Notes under the pieces: generated by a model
Told to the model about the DNA's origin: nothing
Seen by the model: the letters and a program-made list of their open reading frames with translations, nothing else
Databases searched by the model: none
Translations under genes and position numbers: made by a program
In this document: positions 1-10,700 of the stretch, in pieces
Layout of the letters: each line of letters begins with the position of its first letter
Numbering within the stretch: the stretch's first letter is position 1
Source of the DNA: CAWFMO01 sp963817065
Lineage (GTDB): Bacteria; Actinomycetota; Thermoleophilia; Solirubrobacterales; 70-9
Direction: 5' to 3'
Assembly (NCBI GenBank): GCA_963817065.1
Contig: CAWFMO010000002.1
Location: 372,001-436,000, forward strand
Length of the DNA stretch: 64,000 nt

Positions 1-476
1 GAGGGCTGCTCGCGAAACCAGTGCGCGGCGTTCGAGCAGGTGCCGAGGTTGACGGTGCCCGCGGGCACGACCTCGCCGAAGAACGAGCCGCCCGCCGCGC
101 TCGCGTAGACCGGCCCGCCGCCGAGACCGAGGTAGCCGTCCTCGGCGGCGATGTTGTGGAACACCTGGGTGAAGTCGTTGCTGAGCACGTCGTTGTGGAT
201 CGCGAGCATCGGCAGCGCCGCGTCGCGCTCGCGGACGGCCTCGAGCGCGGTGCGGGCCGCGTGGACCGAGGTCGCCCCGGTGCCGGCGCCGTAGTCGGCG
301 AACGCGAAATGGCCCCCGGCCGCGGCGAGGTCGAGCCCCGCGACCGCCTCGCGGATCAGCTCGTCGCCGCCCTCGATTATCCGCCGCTGGTACTCGGAGT
401 GAAGGTCGTAATAACCCTCGCCCTTCATCCCGCTTGTCGACGCCGCCTCGATCTCGCGGCGATCGTACGCCGTCAC
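1..476 (-). CDS. SABATH-type SAM-dependent carboxyl methyltransferase, N-terminal part (runs off the window)
   Basis: The visible 158 codons resemble plant-type carboxyl methyltransferases of the SABATH/Methyltransf_7 family, which methylate small-molecule carboxylates with S-adenosylmethionine. Supporting motifs, in order, are GMKGEGYYDLHS (family entry motif that contacts SAM and substrate), FADYGAGTGATSV (SAM-binding motif I), IHNDVLSNDFTQVF (the family's acidic motif) and a stretch ending CSNAAHWF (the substrate-pocket segment that in plants reads SSYSLHWLS). The ATG at 428 lies inside the conserved GMKG motif, so the GTG at 476 is preferred. That GTG lies just downstream of the terminator of the neighbouring acyl-CoA dehydrogenase gene, so the gene probably has its own promoter, yet no clear Shine-Dalgarno sequence is visible. 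The C-terminus lies outside the window and the substrate cannot be predicted. Confidence 0.68.
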   Translation of the reverse strand, partial: MTAYDRREIEAASTSGMKGEGYYDLHSEYQRRIIEGGDELIREAVAGLDLAAAGGHFAFADYGAGTGATSVHAARTALEAVRERDAALPMLAIHNDVLSNDFTQVFHNIAAEDGYLGLGGGPVYASAAGGSFFGEVVPAGTVNLGTCSNAAHWFREQP

Positions 477-477
477 C

Positions 478-513
478 CCAAGAAAAAGAGCCCCGGCGCT
501 GTGCCGGGGCTCT
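478..513 (-). terminator. Rho-independent terminator of the acyl-CoA dehydrogenase gene
   Basis: An 11-bp perfect stem (487-497 paired with 503-513) has a 5-nt loop and is followed on the minus strand by a T-rich run. It lies 27 bases past the stop codon of the acyl-CoA dehydrogenase gene, and separates it from the methyltransferase downstream. Confidence 0.85.
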
Positions 514-539
514 GGTGATTCCGATTCTTTCGCTGCAGG

Positions 540-1775
<1,236 letters not shown>

Positions 1776-1854
1776 TGTTTTGAGGCTCCTTTTCGAGTCG
1801 GTCGTGGTCGCGCGCCAAGCCCACGCCATGCGTGGAGGATGCTGCGGCAACCGA

Positions 1855-1876
1855 TTGACTGGTCAGTCAACCAGTC
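1855..1876. promoter_or_regulatory. Candidate TetR-family operator (nested palindromes)
   Basis: TTGACTGGTCAGTCAA (1855-1870) is a 7-2-7 perfect inverted repeat. The overlapping segment 1857-1876 forms a second inverted repeat, GACTGGT with ACCAGTC. Such TGACTGGTCAGTCA palindromes are typical of TetR-family regulators of fatty-acid degradation. It lies about 80 nt upstream of the acyl-CoA dehydrogenase start and 64 nt upstream of the divergent gene at 1940, so it could control both. Confidence 0.6.
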
Positions 1877-1939
1877 CGAAGAGTACCGGATCGACCCCCC
1901 GTTTCGGGCCCGCGGCACCGGCGCGGGTAGGCTGAACAT

Positions 1940-2413
1940 GTGTCCGTTTACCCGCTCCTCGCGGTCGAGAGCGGCACGGTTCTGATCGCCGTGGCGCTGA
2001 TCGCGATCCCGATCGCGGCGATCGCCTTCGCGCGCGGGGCCGGAAGCGCGCTCGAGCAGGTCGGCAAGGGGCCGTTCGCGATCGAGCAGGAGTTCCCCGC
2101 CGCCGGGACGGGCCCGGTGACCCCGGTCTCGAAGGCGGTCCGCGAAGCCGAGATCCGCCAGATGCTCGAGGCGCGCTCGTTTCGCGCCGAGGCGAGGGGA
2201 GAGAAGCCGATCGACGTCGAGACCGAGCTCGAGAAGCTGCTCGCCTCCGAGCGGGGCTCCGGCTCGCTGGCCGCCGACCAGGACCTGCGCGCCGAGGTCC
2301 GCGATCTGGTCATCGCCCGCAACGAACGCCGACGGCGCGCCGGCAAGAAGCCGCTCGAGATCGAAAAGGAGATCGATCGCCAGCTCGCCGACCTCGAGGA
2401 CCTCGGCCAATAG
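1940..2413 (+). CDS. Unrecognised membrane-anchored protein
   Basis: This 157-residue protein is not assigned to any family. It has one N-terminal hydrophobic segment (about residues 13-31, rich in Ile/Ala/Val), then a charged, probably helical cytoplasmic region with several Glu/Arg-rich stretches such as ETELEKLL and KKPLEIEKEIDRQLADLEDL. The recurring pattern (E)KPIDVETELEKLL / KKPLEIEKEIDRQL at residues about 89-102 and 137-150 looks like two copies of a short helical repeat. The start is GTG at 1940, overlapping an out-of-frame ATG. It is followed 23 nt later by another unrecognised gene and then the peroxiredoxin gene, probably one operon. Confidence 0.75.
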   Translation: MSVYPLLAVESGTVLIAVALIAIPIAAIAFARGAGSALEQVGKGPFAIEQEFPAAGTGPVTPVSKAVREAEIRQMLEARSFRAEARGEKPIDVETELEKLLASERGSGSLAADQDLRAEVRDLVIARNERRRRAGKKPLEIEKEIDRQLADLEDLGQ

Positions 2414-2436
2414 CCCGCCGGTAATACGATCCGCGT

Positions 2437-2831
2437 GTGAGCGACTCCGACGCCCAGGACCGGATCTTCGAGATCGAGCAGCTGCCCGACAGCCCGGGCA
2501 CCTACTTCAACCCGAAGACCGAGGTCCTGGTGGTAGTCGACGACTCCGCCTCGGTCGACCAGGACGCGTTCAGCGGCAAGCTCGCGCGCGCCGAGTGGGT
2601 CAAGGTCGCCGACGAGGTCCCGGTCGACGAGAACCAGCGCGACGAGCTGCTCGAGCACTTCGAGACCGAGTTCCACCCCGGCGCCACCGGGGCGCCGGTC
2701 ACCGACGAGGATGACGTCGACGAGGCCCCCGACGCCGAGCACGACAAGGGTGACCTCGACGGCGAGGACTTCGACGAGGACGACGAGGACGCCGAGGGCG
2801 CGGCGCTCGCGCTCGAGGACGAAGACGAGCT

Positions 2832-2835
<4 letters not shown>
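2437..2835 (+). CDS. Unrecognised acidic protein
   Basis: This 132-residue protein has an N-terminal region of about 90 residues that looks folded (RIFEIEQLPDSPGTYFNP, then a short beta-like stretch EVLVVVDD). A strongly acidic tail follows (about residues 90-132) in which Asp and Glu dominate. No cysteine, signal peptide or membrane segment is present, so it should be cytoplasmic. The start is GTG at 2437. The stop TGA overlaps the TTG start of the peroxiredoxin gene, implying coupled translation. Function is unknown. Confidence 0.7.
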
Positions 2836-3302
<467 letters not shown>

Positions 3303-3305
3303 CGC

Positions 3306-4433
3306 CTAGCGCTTGACGAGGTCCTCGGCGCGGATGCCGTAATCGGCGCCCGCGGCGGCGAGCTCGTCGCTGAGCGGCCAGCGGTCGGGGCGCTCCTCCC
3401 CCTCGTGCTCGGAGCTCGCGCCCTTGAGCGCCATCGAGCCGGTGTTGTCGCCGATCTCGCGGATCTCGATCACGTCCTCGTCCGAGAGCCGCTGCTCGGC
3501 GGGCAGCGCCGCGAGCTCGGCCCGCTTCTCCTCGATCGTCCGCGCCCCCTCGCCGATCTCCTGGATCAGGGTCGGCACCGCGCACTCGACCGCGGGATGG
3601 GCGAGGTTCCACTGGCAGGCGAGCTGCATCGGGGTCAGCCCGGCGCGCTCGGCGATCGGGCGCAGGCGGTCGAGCCTCGCGAGCCCGGCCTCGATCCAGC
3701 CCGCGGGGCGGTGGTTGCGGTGATCGCCCTTGGCAAGCTCGGTGTTCGGTGTCACGTCGTCCCAGAAAAGGCCGCCGTAGTCGACGACGCGGGTGATCAC
3801 CGAGATCTCCGACCGCGCCGCGGCGTCGAGGCAGAGCTCGCCGGGCCAGGGCTCGAACGGGTTGAGGATGATCATCGCCCAGTCGATCCGCTCGCCGAAG
3901 CGCTCGAAGCAGCGGATCAGGTCGAGGGTGAATCCGTTGGCCGGGCCGGGCGCGATCCCGATCGCGCCCGCGATGCCCGCCTCGCGCAATCCCGCCATCG
4001 CGTCCCAGACCGCCTCGCTCTCGTACCCGGTGCGGTCGGGGTTGTGGAGCAGGAGCAGGTCGAAGCGCTCGACGCCGAGCCGCTCGAGGCTGCGCTCGGC
4101 GGCCATCCGCAGGTAGGACGCGTACTCGGTCTCGGGGCGCAGCGCCGGGGAGCTGAAGCGCGGGAACCCGCGCGGCCCGTCGCGCTCGCCCTCGTAGAAG
4201 TCGTGCCCGACGGCGCCGACGAGCGAGAACTCCTCGCGCGGCAGGCCGGCGATCGCGCGCCCGACGAGCGCGTCGGCCTCGCCCTGGCCGTAGGTGTCGG
4301 CGCTGAGCACGGTGTCGATGCCGTCGCCGGGGCGGAGCAGCGCCTCGAGCCGCTGCTCGTCGATCGACTCGCCGAAGCGCAGGAAGCGGCCGCCGCTCCA
4401 GGCGCCGATCGCGGTCTTGCCGGGTGGCTTCAC
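3306..4433 (-). CDS. Aldo/keto reductase family oxidoreductase
   Basis: This 375-residue protein has the TIM-barrel layout of aldo/keto reductases, which reduce carbonyls with NADPH. Features include DTYGQGEADALVGRAI (the family's D...Y motif), RFDLLLLHNPD (strand 4), AGIAGAIGIAPGP and the C-terminal TPMQLACQWNLAHP cofactor segment. The family is usually 280-340 residues; here the C-terminus carries an extra 40-50 residues ending in RWPLSDELAAAG. The segment with WDDVTPNTELAKGDHR is reminiscent of galactose/fucose-dehydrogenase-like aldo/keto reductases, but the substrate is unknown. The start is GTG at 4433. It is the last gene of a minus-strand run with two cation antiporters. Confidence 0.88.
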   Translation of the reverse strand: MKPPGKTAIGAWSGGRFLRFGESIDEQRLEALLRPGDGIDTVLSADTYGQGEADALVGRAIAGLPREEFSLVGAVGHDFYEGERDGPRGFPRFSSPALRPETEYASYLRMAAERSLERLGVERFDLLLLHNPDRTGYESEAVWDAMAGLREAGIAGAIGIAPGPANGFTLDLIRCFERFGERIDWAMIILNPFEPWPGELCLDAAARSEISVITRVVDYGGLFWDDVTPNTELAKGDHRNHRPAGWIEAGLARLDRLRPIAERAGLTPMQLACQWNLAHPAVECAVPTLIQEIGEGARTIEEKRAELAALPAEQRLSDEDVIEIREIGDNTGSMALKGASSEHEGEERPDRWPLSDELAAAGADYGIRAEDLVKR

Positions 4434-4457
4434 CGGCGAAACGGTAGCTGAGATGAG

Positions 4458-5450
4458 CTAGACCGCGACGATGACGATGAAGGACGCGTAGAGCGCGAAC
4501 CAGCCGATCACCGGCGCGAGCTCGAACTTGTCGCGCAGCCGCAGCGCCCAGTAGGCGAGCAACCCGCCGGCGAGGCCGAGCGCGACCGAGATCGCCGCGT
4601 TGCCGCCGAGCTCCCAGTCGGTGAAGATCAGCCCGATCCCGACCGGGATCACCGACTGGAAGACCATCGCGCCGGTGATGTTGCCGAGCGCGAGCGAGTC
4701 CTTGCCCTCCCGGACCCAGAAGAAGCTGTTGACCTTCTCCGGCAGCTCGGTCGCGAGCGGGGCGAGGATCAGCGAGAGCACGATCGCGTCGACCCCGAGG
4801 TCCTCGGCGACGTGGAGGAGCTCCTCGACGAACAGGTGCGCGCCGCCGACCATCGCCGCAAGCCCGATCAGCGCCTGGGCGATCGTCAGCCCGAGCGAGG
4901 GGTCCCCCCTCTCCGCGCTCCGCGGCTGGATGATCAGCGGGTTGAGGGACTCCTCGGACTGCACCTCGCCGCCGCTGCGCAGGGTCCAGAAGACGTAGGC
5001 GATGTAGGCGAAGAAGAACCCGATCCCGGCCGGGACCCGCAGCGTCTCGGGGGCGCCGAAACCGAGCGCGAGGGCGAGCCCGAAGAAGACCATGAAGAAG
5101 GCGAGGTCGCGGTCGAGTGTGGGGACGTGGGCCGTGAGCTCGATCCCCTGCGGGCGCCGGTGCCGATAGAGGAACGCGGTGAGGCCGACCAGGCCCATCG
5201 CCAGCGTCGCGAGCAGGAACGGCGCGCCGACGATCGCCCCGATCGCGACGTCCTCGCTCTTGGTCGCGCCGACCAGCGCCACGATCGCGATCAGCGTCTC
5301 GGGCAGGGCGGTGCCGACCGCCGCGAGCAGGCTGCCGACCGCGCCCTCGCCGAGCGAGAGCTTGTGGCCAAGCCATTCGATCGCGTTCGTGAACAGCAGC
5401 GCGCCGGCCAGGATCACGGCGAAGCTGACCGCGAGCAGGAAGAAGGTCAC
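4458..5450 (-). CDS. Sodium/calcium exchanger family membrane protein
   Basis: The 330-residue protein has two homologous halves of about five transmembrane helices, each with a CaCA-family alpha repeat. The first half has EGAVGSLLAAVGTALPETLIA (residues about 34-54) and the second has LSLILAPLATELPEKVNSFFW. The acidic residues in those ALPET and ELPEK motifs coordinate the cation. It should exchange Na+ or H+ for Ca2+ across the cytoplasmic membrane. The start is GTG at 5450, 11 nt after the stop of the Cax-type antiporter gene, so the two are almost certainly co-transcribed. A charged segment of about 50 residues between the halves is the expected cytoplasmic loop. Confidence 0.9.
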   Translation of the reverse strand: MTFFLLAVSFAVILAGALLFTNAIEWLGHKLSLGEGAVGSLLAAVGTALPETLIAIVALVGATKSEDVAIGAIVGAPFLLATLAMGLVGLTAFLYRHRRPQGIELTAHVPTLDRDLAFFMVFFGLALALGFGAPETLRVPAGIGFFFAYIAYVFWTLRSGGEVQSEESLNPLIIQPRSAERGDPSLGLTIAQALIGLAAMVGGAHLFVEELLHVAEDLGVDAIVLSLILAPLATELPEKVNSFFWVREGKDSLALGNITGAMVFQSVIPVGIGLIFTDWELGGNAAISVALGLAGGLLAYWALRLRDKFELAPVIGWFALYASFIVIVAV

Positions 5451-5461
5451 GGCGCCGGTCC

Positions 5462-6610
5462 CTACGCGAACGCGAAGACGATCGCGAGCACCGCGTAGAC
5501 GAGCAGCAGCTGAAGGCCCTCGAACCAGTTCGACTCGCCGTCCTGGCTGACCGCGTTGGCGATCAGCACCGCGAGCAGCACGGCGGCGACCTCGAAGCCG
5601 TTGAAGATCAGCGGCATCGGGTTGGGCCCGATCACGAACGAGGCGAGGACGAGCACCGGCGCCACGAAGAGCGCGATCTGGGCGCTCGAGCCGACTGCGA
5701 TGTTGACCGCGAGGTCCATCTTGTTCTTGACCGCGACGAGGACCGCGACCCAGTGCTCGGCGGCGTTGCCGACGATCGCGACGACGATCACGCCGACGAA
5801 GAACTGGCTCAGGCCGATCGACTCCGAGGCCTCGCCGATCGAGCCGACGAGGATCTCCGACATCAGCCCGACCGCGAGCCCGGCGACCGCGAGCGCGACC
5901 GCCGCCTGCTTCGCGCTCCAGCCCCAGGTGTCCTCCTCGGCCTCGTACGGCGGGTTGAAGAGGTCCTTGTGGGTGCGGAGCGAGAACAGCAGCCCGGCGC
6001 CGTAGCCGATCAGCAGCACCGCGACGACCGCCAGCGAGAGGTACTCGACCTTGCTCGAGAAGTCGATCAGGTTGGCGTCGACGGCCGGCAGCCCGTCGCC
6101 GTGGACGAGCTCGTAGATCGCCGGCATCACCATCGCGACCGCCGCGAGCAGCAGCATCGTCGACTGCGCCGAGGCCGCCGTGCGGTCGAAGGTCTGGCGC
6201 TCGTGCTTGAGCCCGCCGAAGAAGAACGCCGCGCCCATCACCAGCAGGATGTTGCCGATGATCGAGCCGACGATCGAGGCCTTGACTACCTCGTGCAACC
6301 CCGCGTTGAGCGCGAACAGCGCGATGATCAGCTCCGGGGCGTTGCCGAAGGTGACGTTGAGGAACCCGCCGATCCCCGGGCCCGAGCGCGCCGCGAGCTC
6401 CTCGGTCGCGCGCCCCATCAGCGCCGCGGTCGGGATCACCCCCATCGCCGAGATGAAGAAGATCACCGAGGGCGAGGCGTGGGCGAGCTCGAGCGCGACC
6501 GCGATCGGGATCGCCGGGATCAGCAGGTAGGGCCAGCCGTCCGGCCCGAGGAAGAACGAGCGGTTTATCTGCGGCATCCCGCCGCCGGAATCGAGTTTCG
6601 CGCGCGCCAT
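5462..6610 (-). CDS. cax: Calcium/proton antiporter, CAX/ChaA type
   Basis: The 382-residue protein has about 11 hydrophobic segments. The CaCA alpha-1 motif is GGFLNVTFGNAPELIIALFAL and the alpha-2 motif lies at VAIVGNAAEHWVAVLVA. The paired GNAPE and GNAAEH motifs are diagnostic of CAX-type H+/Ca2+ exchangers, which export Ca2+ using the proton gradient. An internal charged loop (FNPPYEAEEDTWGW) sits between the halves. The ATG at 6610 and the ATG at 6577 are both possible starts; the shorter version also keeps the whole first helix. It differs in subfamily from the neighbouring exchanger, so this is not a simple tandem duplication. Confidence 0.93.
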   Translation of the reverse strand: MARAKLDSGGGMPQINRSFFLGPDGWPYLLIPAIPIAVALELAHASPSVIFFISAMGVIPTAALMGRATEELAARSGPGIGGFLNVTFGNAPELIIALFALNAGLHEVVKASIVGSIIGNILLVMGAAFFFGGLKHERQTFDRTAASAQSTMLLLAAVAMVMPAIYELVHGDGLPAVDANLIDFSSKVEYLSLAVVAVLLIGYGAGLLFSLRTHKDLFNPPYEAEEDTWGWSAKQAAVALAVAGLAVGLMSEILVGSIGEASESIGLSQFFVGVIVVAIVGNAAEHWVAVLVAVKNKMDLAVNIAVGSSAQIALFVAPVLVLASFVIGPNPMPLIFNGFEVAAVLLAVLIANAVSQDGESNWFEGLQLLLVYAVLAIVFAFA

Positions 6611-6652
6611 CGAGGGCGAGAGCTTAGTCGCAGGGGCGCGACGAGTCCGGGT

Positions 6653-7669
6653 CTACTCGAGCTCGTCCGAGCACGCCTGGACGGCTTCCGGCCCGGAAGC
6701 GGTCTGGAGGCACTCGAGGTAGCCCTGGGTCGCGTCACCGGTCGGCGGCGCCGGGACCTGCGACGTCGCGCCGGGGTCGGCCGCGCCGGACCCCGCGGGT
6801 GCGCCGGCGCCGGCGCCGGAGAGCGCGTTCCTGAGGCTCTTGGGGTCGATCCCGTAGCGCTCGAGCAGCGCGCTCAGCGGCTGGGCCTCGCTCGGGGCGG
6901 AGACCGTCTGCTCGGAGCCGAGGTCGCTGAAGGTGAGCGCGAAGTCGAGGTTGAGCGCCTCCTCGGAGTCCGGCTGGGCGAACTCGACCGCGAACTCGAT
7001 CTTCTGCAGCCGGTTGCCGTCCTTGGAGCTCCAGACGTCGACGTCCGAGGTCTGGACCGCCTCGCGGAACTGGTCGAGCCGATCGCCGCTCGGCAGCTCG
7101 TCGGTCGAAGTCTGGCGGGCGTTCTCGATCAGCTTGTCGACGTCGGCGGTGCCCCTGATGTGGACCGTGTCCACGCCCTCGATCTCCTCCTCGCCCTCGT
7201 TCGAGAGGTCGGTGAGGAAGTCGACGCCCTCCTCCTGTTCCTCCTGCTCGGTCTGCTCCTGGAGCGCGAGGTAGGTCGCGCTGAAGCTGGTGAAGGTCTG
7301 CTTGTCGACCTCGTAGTCGGTGTCCTGGACGTTGACGAACGCCGTGTCGCCGGTCGAGGTCAGCCCCCCGGTGAAGCCGAAGTTCTGGCCGCCGCCGTCG
7401 ATGCTGACGTCGGCCTGGAGGTCGAACTTGGGAAACGCGCCCGGCGTGCTCTGGAACGGGCCCTCGACGTCGGCGGTGAAGGTGCCCTGCTCGCCCGCGT
7501 CGAGCGCGGCGCTGATGTCGACGATCCCGCTCGAGTAGTCCTTGCCGGGCTTGAAGGTCTCGTCGATCACCTCCTGGGGGTCCTGATCGTCGCCGCCGCC
7601 GCAGGCGACGAGCCCGGCCGCGAAAAGGGCCGCGAAAGCGATCAGAACGATGTAGCGGAGGCGATTCAA
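6653..7669 (-). CDS. Secreted lipoprotein, LppX/LprAFG-like fold possible
   Basis: The 338-residue protein begins with a lipoprotein signal peptide: basic MNRLR, a hydrophobic core, then lipobox LVAC with Cys23 as the lipidation site and a GGGDD spacer. The mature part contains regularly spaced segments such as VDISAALDAGEQGTFTADVEG, GFTGGLTSTGDTAFVNVQ and GVDTVHIRGTADVDKLI. This pattern resembles mycobacterial LppX/LprG-type lipid-binding lipoproteins, but the resemblance is weak. A glutamine/glutamate stretch (LQEQTEQEEQEEG) lies mid-protein. The C-terminus has two cysteines (YLECLQ, VQACSD) that could form a disulfide. It is the first gene of the minus-strand run with the antiporters and is divergent from the cyclase gene. 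Confidence 0.82.
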   Translation of the reverse strand: MNRLRYIVLIAFAALFAAGLVACGGGDDQDPQEVIDETFKPGKDYSSGIVDISAALDAGEQGTFTADVEGPFQSTPGAFPKFDLQADVSIDGGGQNFGFTGGLTSTGDTAFVNVQDTDYEVDKQTFTSFSATYLALQEQTEQEEQEEGVDFLTDLSNEGEEEIEGVDTVHIRGTADVDKLIENARQTSTDELPSGDRLDQFREAVQTSDVDVWSSKDGNRLQKIEFAVEFAQPDSEEALNLDFALTFSDLGSEQTVSAPSEAQPLSALLERYGIDPKSLRNALSGAGAGAPAGSGAADPGATSQVPAPPTGDATQGYLECLQTASGPEAVQACSDELE

Positions 7670-7758
7670 GAGGCGGCGGCGCAGGCTAGCGCAAGGTCCC
7701 GCGCGCGGCGCCGATCGGGCTGGACGGTGCGCGGGGCCTGCCTTAAGGTCCGGTGGCT

Positions 7759-10700
7759 ATGGCTGATGGGAGGACCTGCCCCGACTGCGGGACCGAGAAC
7801 CCGCACAGCGCCCGCTTCTGCATGTCGTGCGGCAGCGGGCTGGCCTCGAGCTGCCCGAGCTGCGGCGCCGAGTCCCCGCCGGGGGCCAAGTTCTGCATCG
7901 AGTGCGGCACCGCGCTCGCGCCCGGAGCCCCCGCCGCGGGCCCATCCCCCGCCGCGGCGCCGGAGTCGCCGCCCGAGGAGCGGCGCCAGGCGACGGTCCT
8001 CTTCGCCGATCTTTCCGGCTACACGGCGGCCGCCTCGACCATGGACCCCGAGCAGGTCAAGGGGCTCGTCGACGCGACACTGCGCCGGCTCGGCGCCGAG
8101 ATCGAGGGCTTCGGCGGCTCGATCGACAAGTACATCGGCGACAACGTGATGGGTGTCTTCGGCGCCCCGGTCGCCCACGAGGACGACCCCGAGCGCGCGG
8201 TCCGCGCCGGGCTCGCGATGCAGGCCGCGATGGAGGATGCCAACCGCGCGAGCACGGCCAAGCACGGGGTTAGCTTCCAGCTCCGGGTCGGGATCAACAG
8301 CGGCGAGGTCATGGCCGGCGCGGTCGGCGGCGACCGCTACACGGTCATGGGCGACGTCGTCAACGTCGCCTCGCGGCTCCAGGACGCCGGCCGCCCCGGC
8401 TCGGTGACCGTCGGCGAATCGACGATGCGCGCGACGCGCGGCGCGATCGCCTACGAGCGGCTCGAGCCGATGGAGCTCAAAGGCAAGCAGGAGCGCGTGC
8501 CCGCCTGGGAGGCGACGGGCGTCGACGCCACCGCCCCGGCGCGGCGCTCGGCGCTGCGCTCGGAGAGCCCGCTGATCGGGCGGAGCGAGGAGAACCAGAT
8601 GCTGGTCTCGCTGCTGAGCAGGGTCGAGCGCGAGGGCGCGCCGCATCTGGCGACCGTGTTGGGCCAGGCCGGGGTCGGCAAGTCGCGGCTGCTGCGCGAG
8701 GTGATCGCGACGCTCGGCGAGACCGACAATGCGCCGGCGATCCGACGCGGCCAATGCCCGCCCTACGGGTCCGGGATCGCCTTCTGGGCGCTGGCGGAGG
8801 TCCTGCGCGGCGAGTTCGAGATCCTCGACACCGACCCCCCCGAGACCGCCTGGGACAAGCTTCGATCCGGGGTCGAGTCGCTGATGCGCGAGGCCGGCGA
8901 CCCCGACTCGGGCGAGCGCAACGCAGCGCTGATCGCGCGGCCGCTCGGCATCGAGCCCCCGGAGCCTCCCGCAGCCGAGGCCGACGACCCGCAGCGGATG
9001 CGCGAGGCGCTGTTCTCGGCGATCCGCGCCGTGATCGAGGCGCTGGCGCTGCGGCGACCGCTGGTGCTCGCCTTCGAGGACATCCACTGGGCCGACGAGG
9101 GGATGCTCGACCTGATCGAGTACCTCGCGCGCTGGGTCCGCGCACCGCTGCTGCTCGTCTGCATGTCGCGTGACGAGCTGCTCGAGCGCCGGCCCGGCTG
9201 GGGCGGAGGGCGGCGCAACGCGACCTCGATCAGCCTCGAGCCGCTGACCGCCGAGGAGACCCAGGAGCTGGTCAAGGCCCTGTTCCCCGTCGGCAACGGC
9301 GGCGACGCCGGCAACGGGGGGCCCAACGGCCGCGGCGAGATGATCGGAGAGGTCGCCGAGCGCGCCGGCGGCAACCCGCTGTTCGCCGAAGAGATGGTCA
9401 ACCGCCTGCTCGAGGAGGGCGGCGAAGCCGGGGCGCTTCCGGGCACCGTCCAGTCGCTGCTCGCGGCGCGGCTCGACTCACTCGAGCGGATCGAGCGCCT
9501 GCTGCTCCAGCACGCCGCCGTCGTCGGCCAGCACTTCTGGGTCGGCTCGCTCGCCGAGACCGCGCAGGAGGAGGGCCTCGACCTCGAGCGCGTGCTCGCC
9601 TCGCTCCAGGACAAGGACATGCTCGTCCCCAGCCCCGGCAGCCGGCTCGCCGGTGAGCGCGAGTACGCGTTCAAGCACGTGCTGATCCGCGACGTCGCCT
9701 ACGGGATGCTCCCGAAGTCGGTCCGCTGCCGCAAGCACGAGCAGGTCGGTGTCTTCATCGAGGAGCGCGCCGGCGATCGCGGTGACGCCGTCGTCGGCCT
9801 CGTCGCCGAGCACTACGCGCGCGCCGCGGCGCTCGCCGCCGAGACCAGCATCCCCCCCGACGAGCTCGCCCGGATCCGCGCCAGCGCGGTCGAGCGGCTC
9901 GAGTCGGCGGGCGACGCGGCCGCGGCGCTCTACTCGAACCCCGAGGCGCTCGACCGCTACAACCAGGCGCTCGAGCTCGTCGCGGATCTCGAGGACCCCG
10001 CGATCCGGGCGCGGATCGGCGAGAAGCACGGCGACATCGCGCTGCGGATCGGCCGCGTCGACCCCGCGGTCGAGGTCTGGGAGCAGTGCCTCGAGTACCA
10101 CCGCGGCGAGGAGGACCTCGCCCGGGTCGGCGACCTGCACCGCAAGATCGGCGCCGGGCTCTGGCACAAGGGCGAGCGCCAGGCCTCGATCGACCATTAC
10201 CAGAAGGGGATCGACCTGCTGAAGGACGGTCCCCCCTCGCTCGAGCTCGTGCGGCTCTACGAGGAGGCGGCCTCGCTCTACATGCACACCGGCGACAACA
10301 TGCTCGCGATCTACGCCTCCGAGAAGGCGCTGCGGCTCGCCGAGCAGCTCGACGAGGCGCGCGCGGCGAGCCGCGCCCACGGGATCTTCGGCCGCGTCTT
10401 CGGGCGGATCGGCGACGCCGAGAAGGCGCGCGAGAACCTCGAGCGCTCGGTCGAGCTCGCGCGCGGCTCCGACCGCACCGAGGCGGTGCGCGCGCTGCTG
10501 ACGCTCGGCTACCACCTCGAGGTCTCCGAGGCCGACTACCCCGGGGCCACGCAGGCCTACCGCGAGGCGCTCGAGCTCGCGGTCGAGCTCGGCGACCTGC
10601 CCTCGCAGGTCGAGCTTCACGCGGCGCTCGCCCAGCTCGCCGTCAACCGCGCCGACTGGGAGGAGGCGACGCGCGCGACCGAGGCGAGCACCGAGCTCGC

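Noticed and set aside
21..518. Plus-strand open frame at the window start
   Set aside because: The minus strand encodes recognisable SABATH methyltransferase motifs, while the plus-strand product has none and runs through the terminator hairpin.
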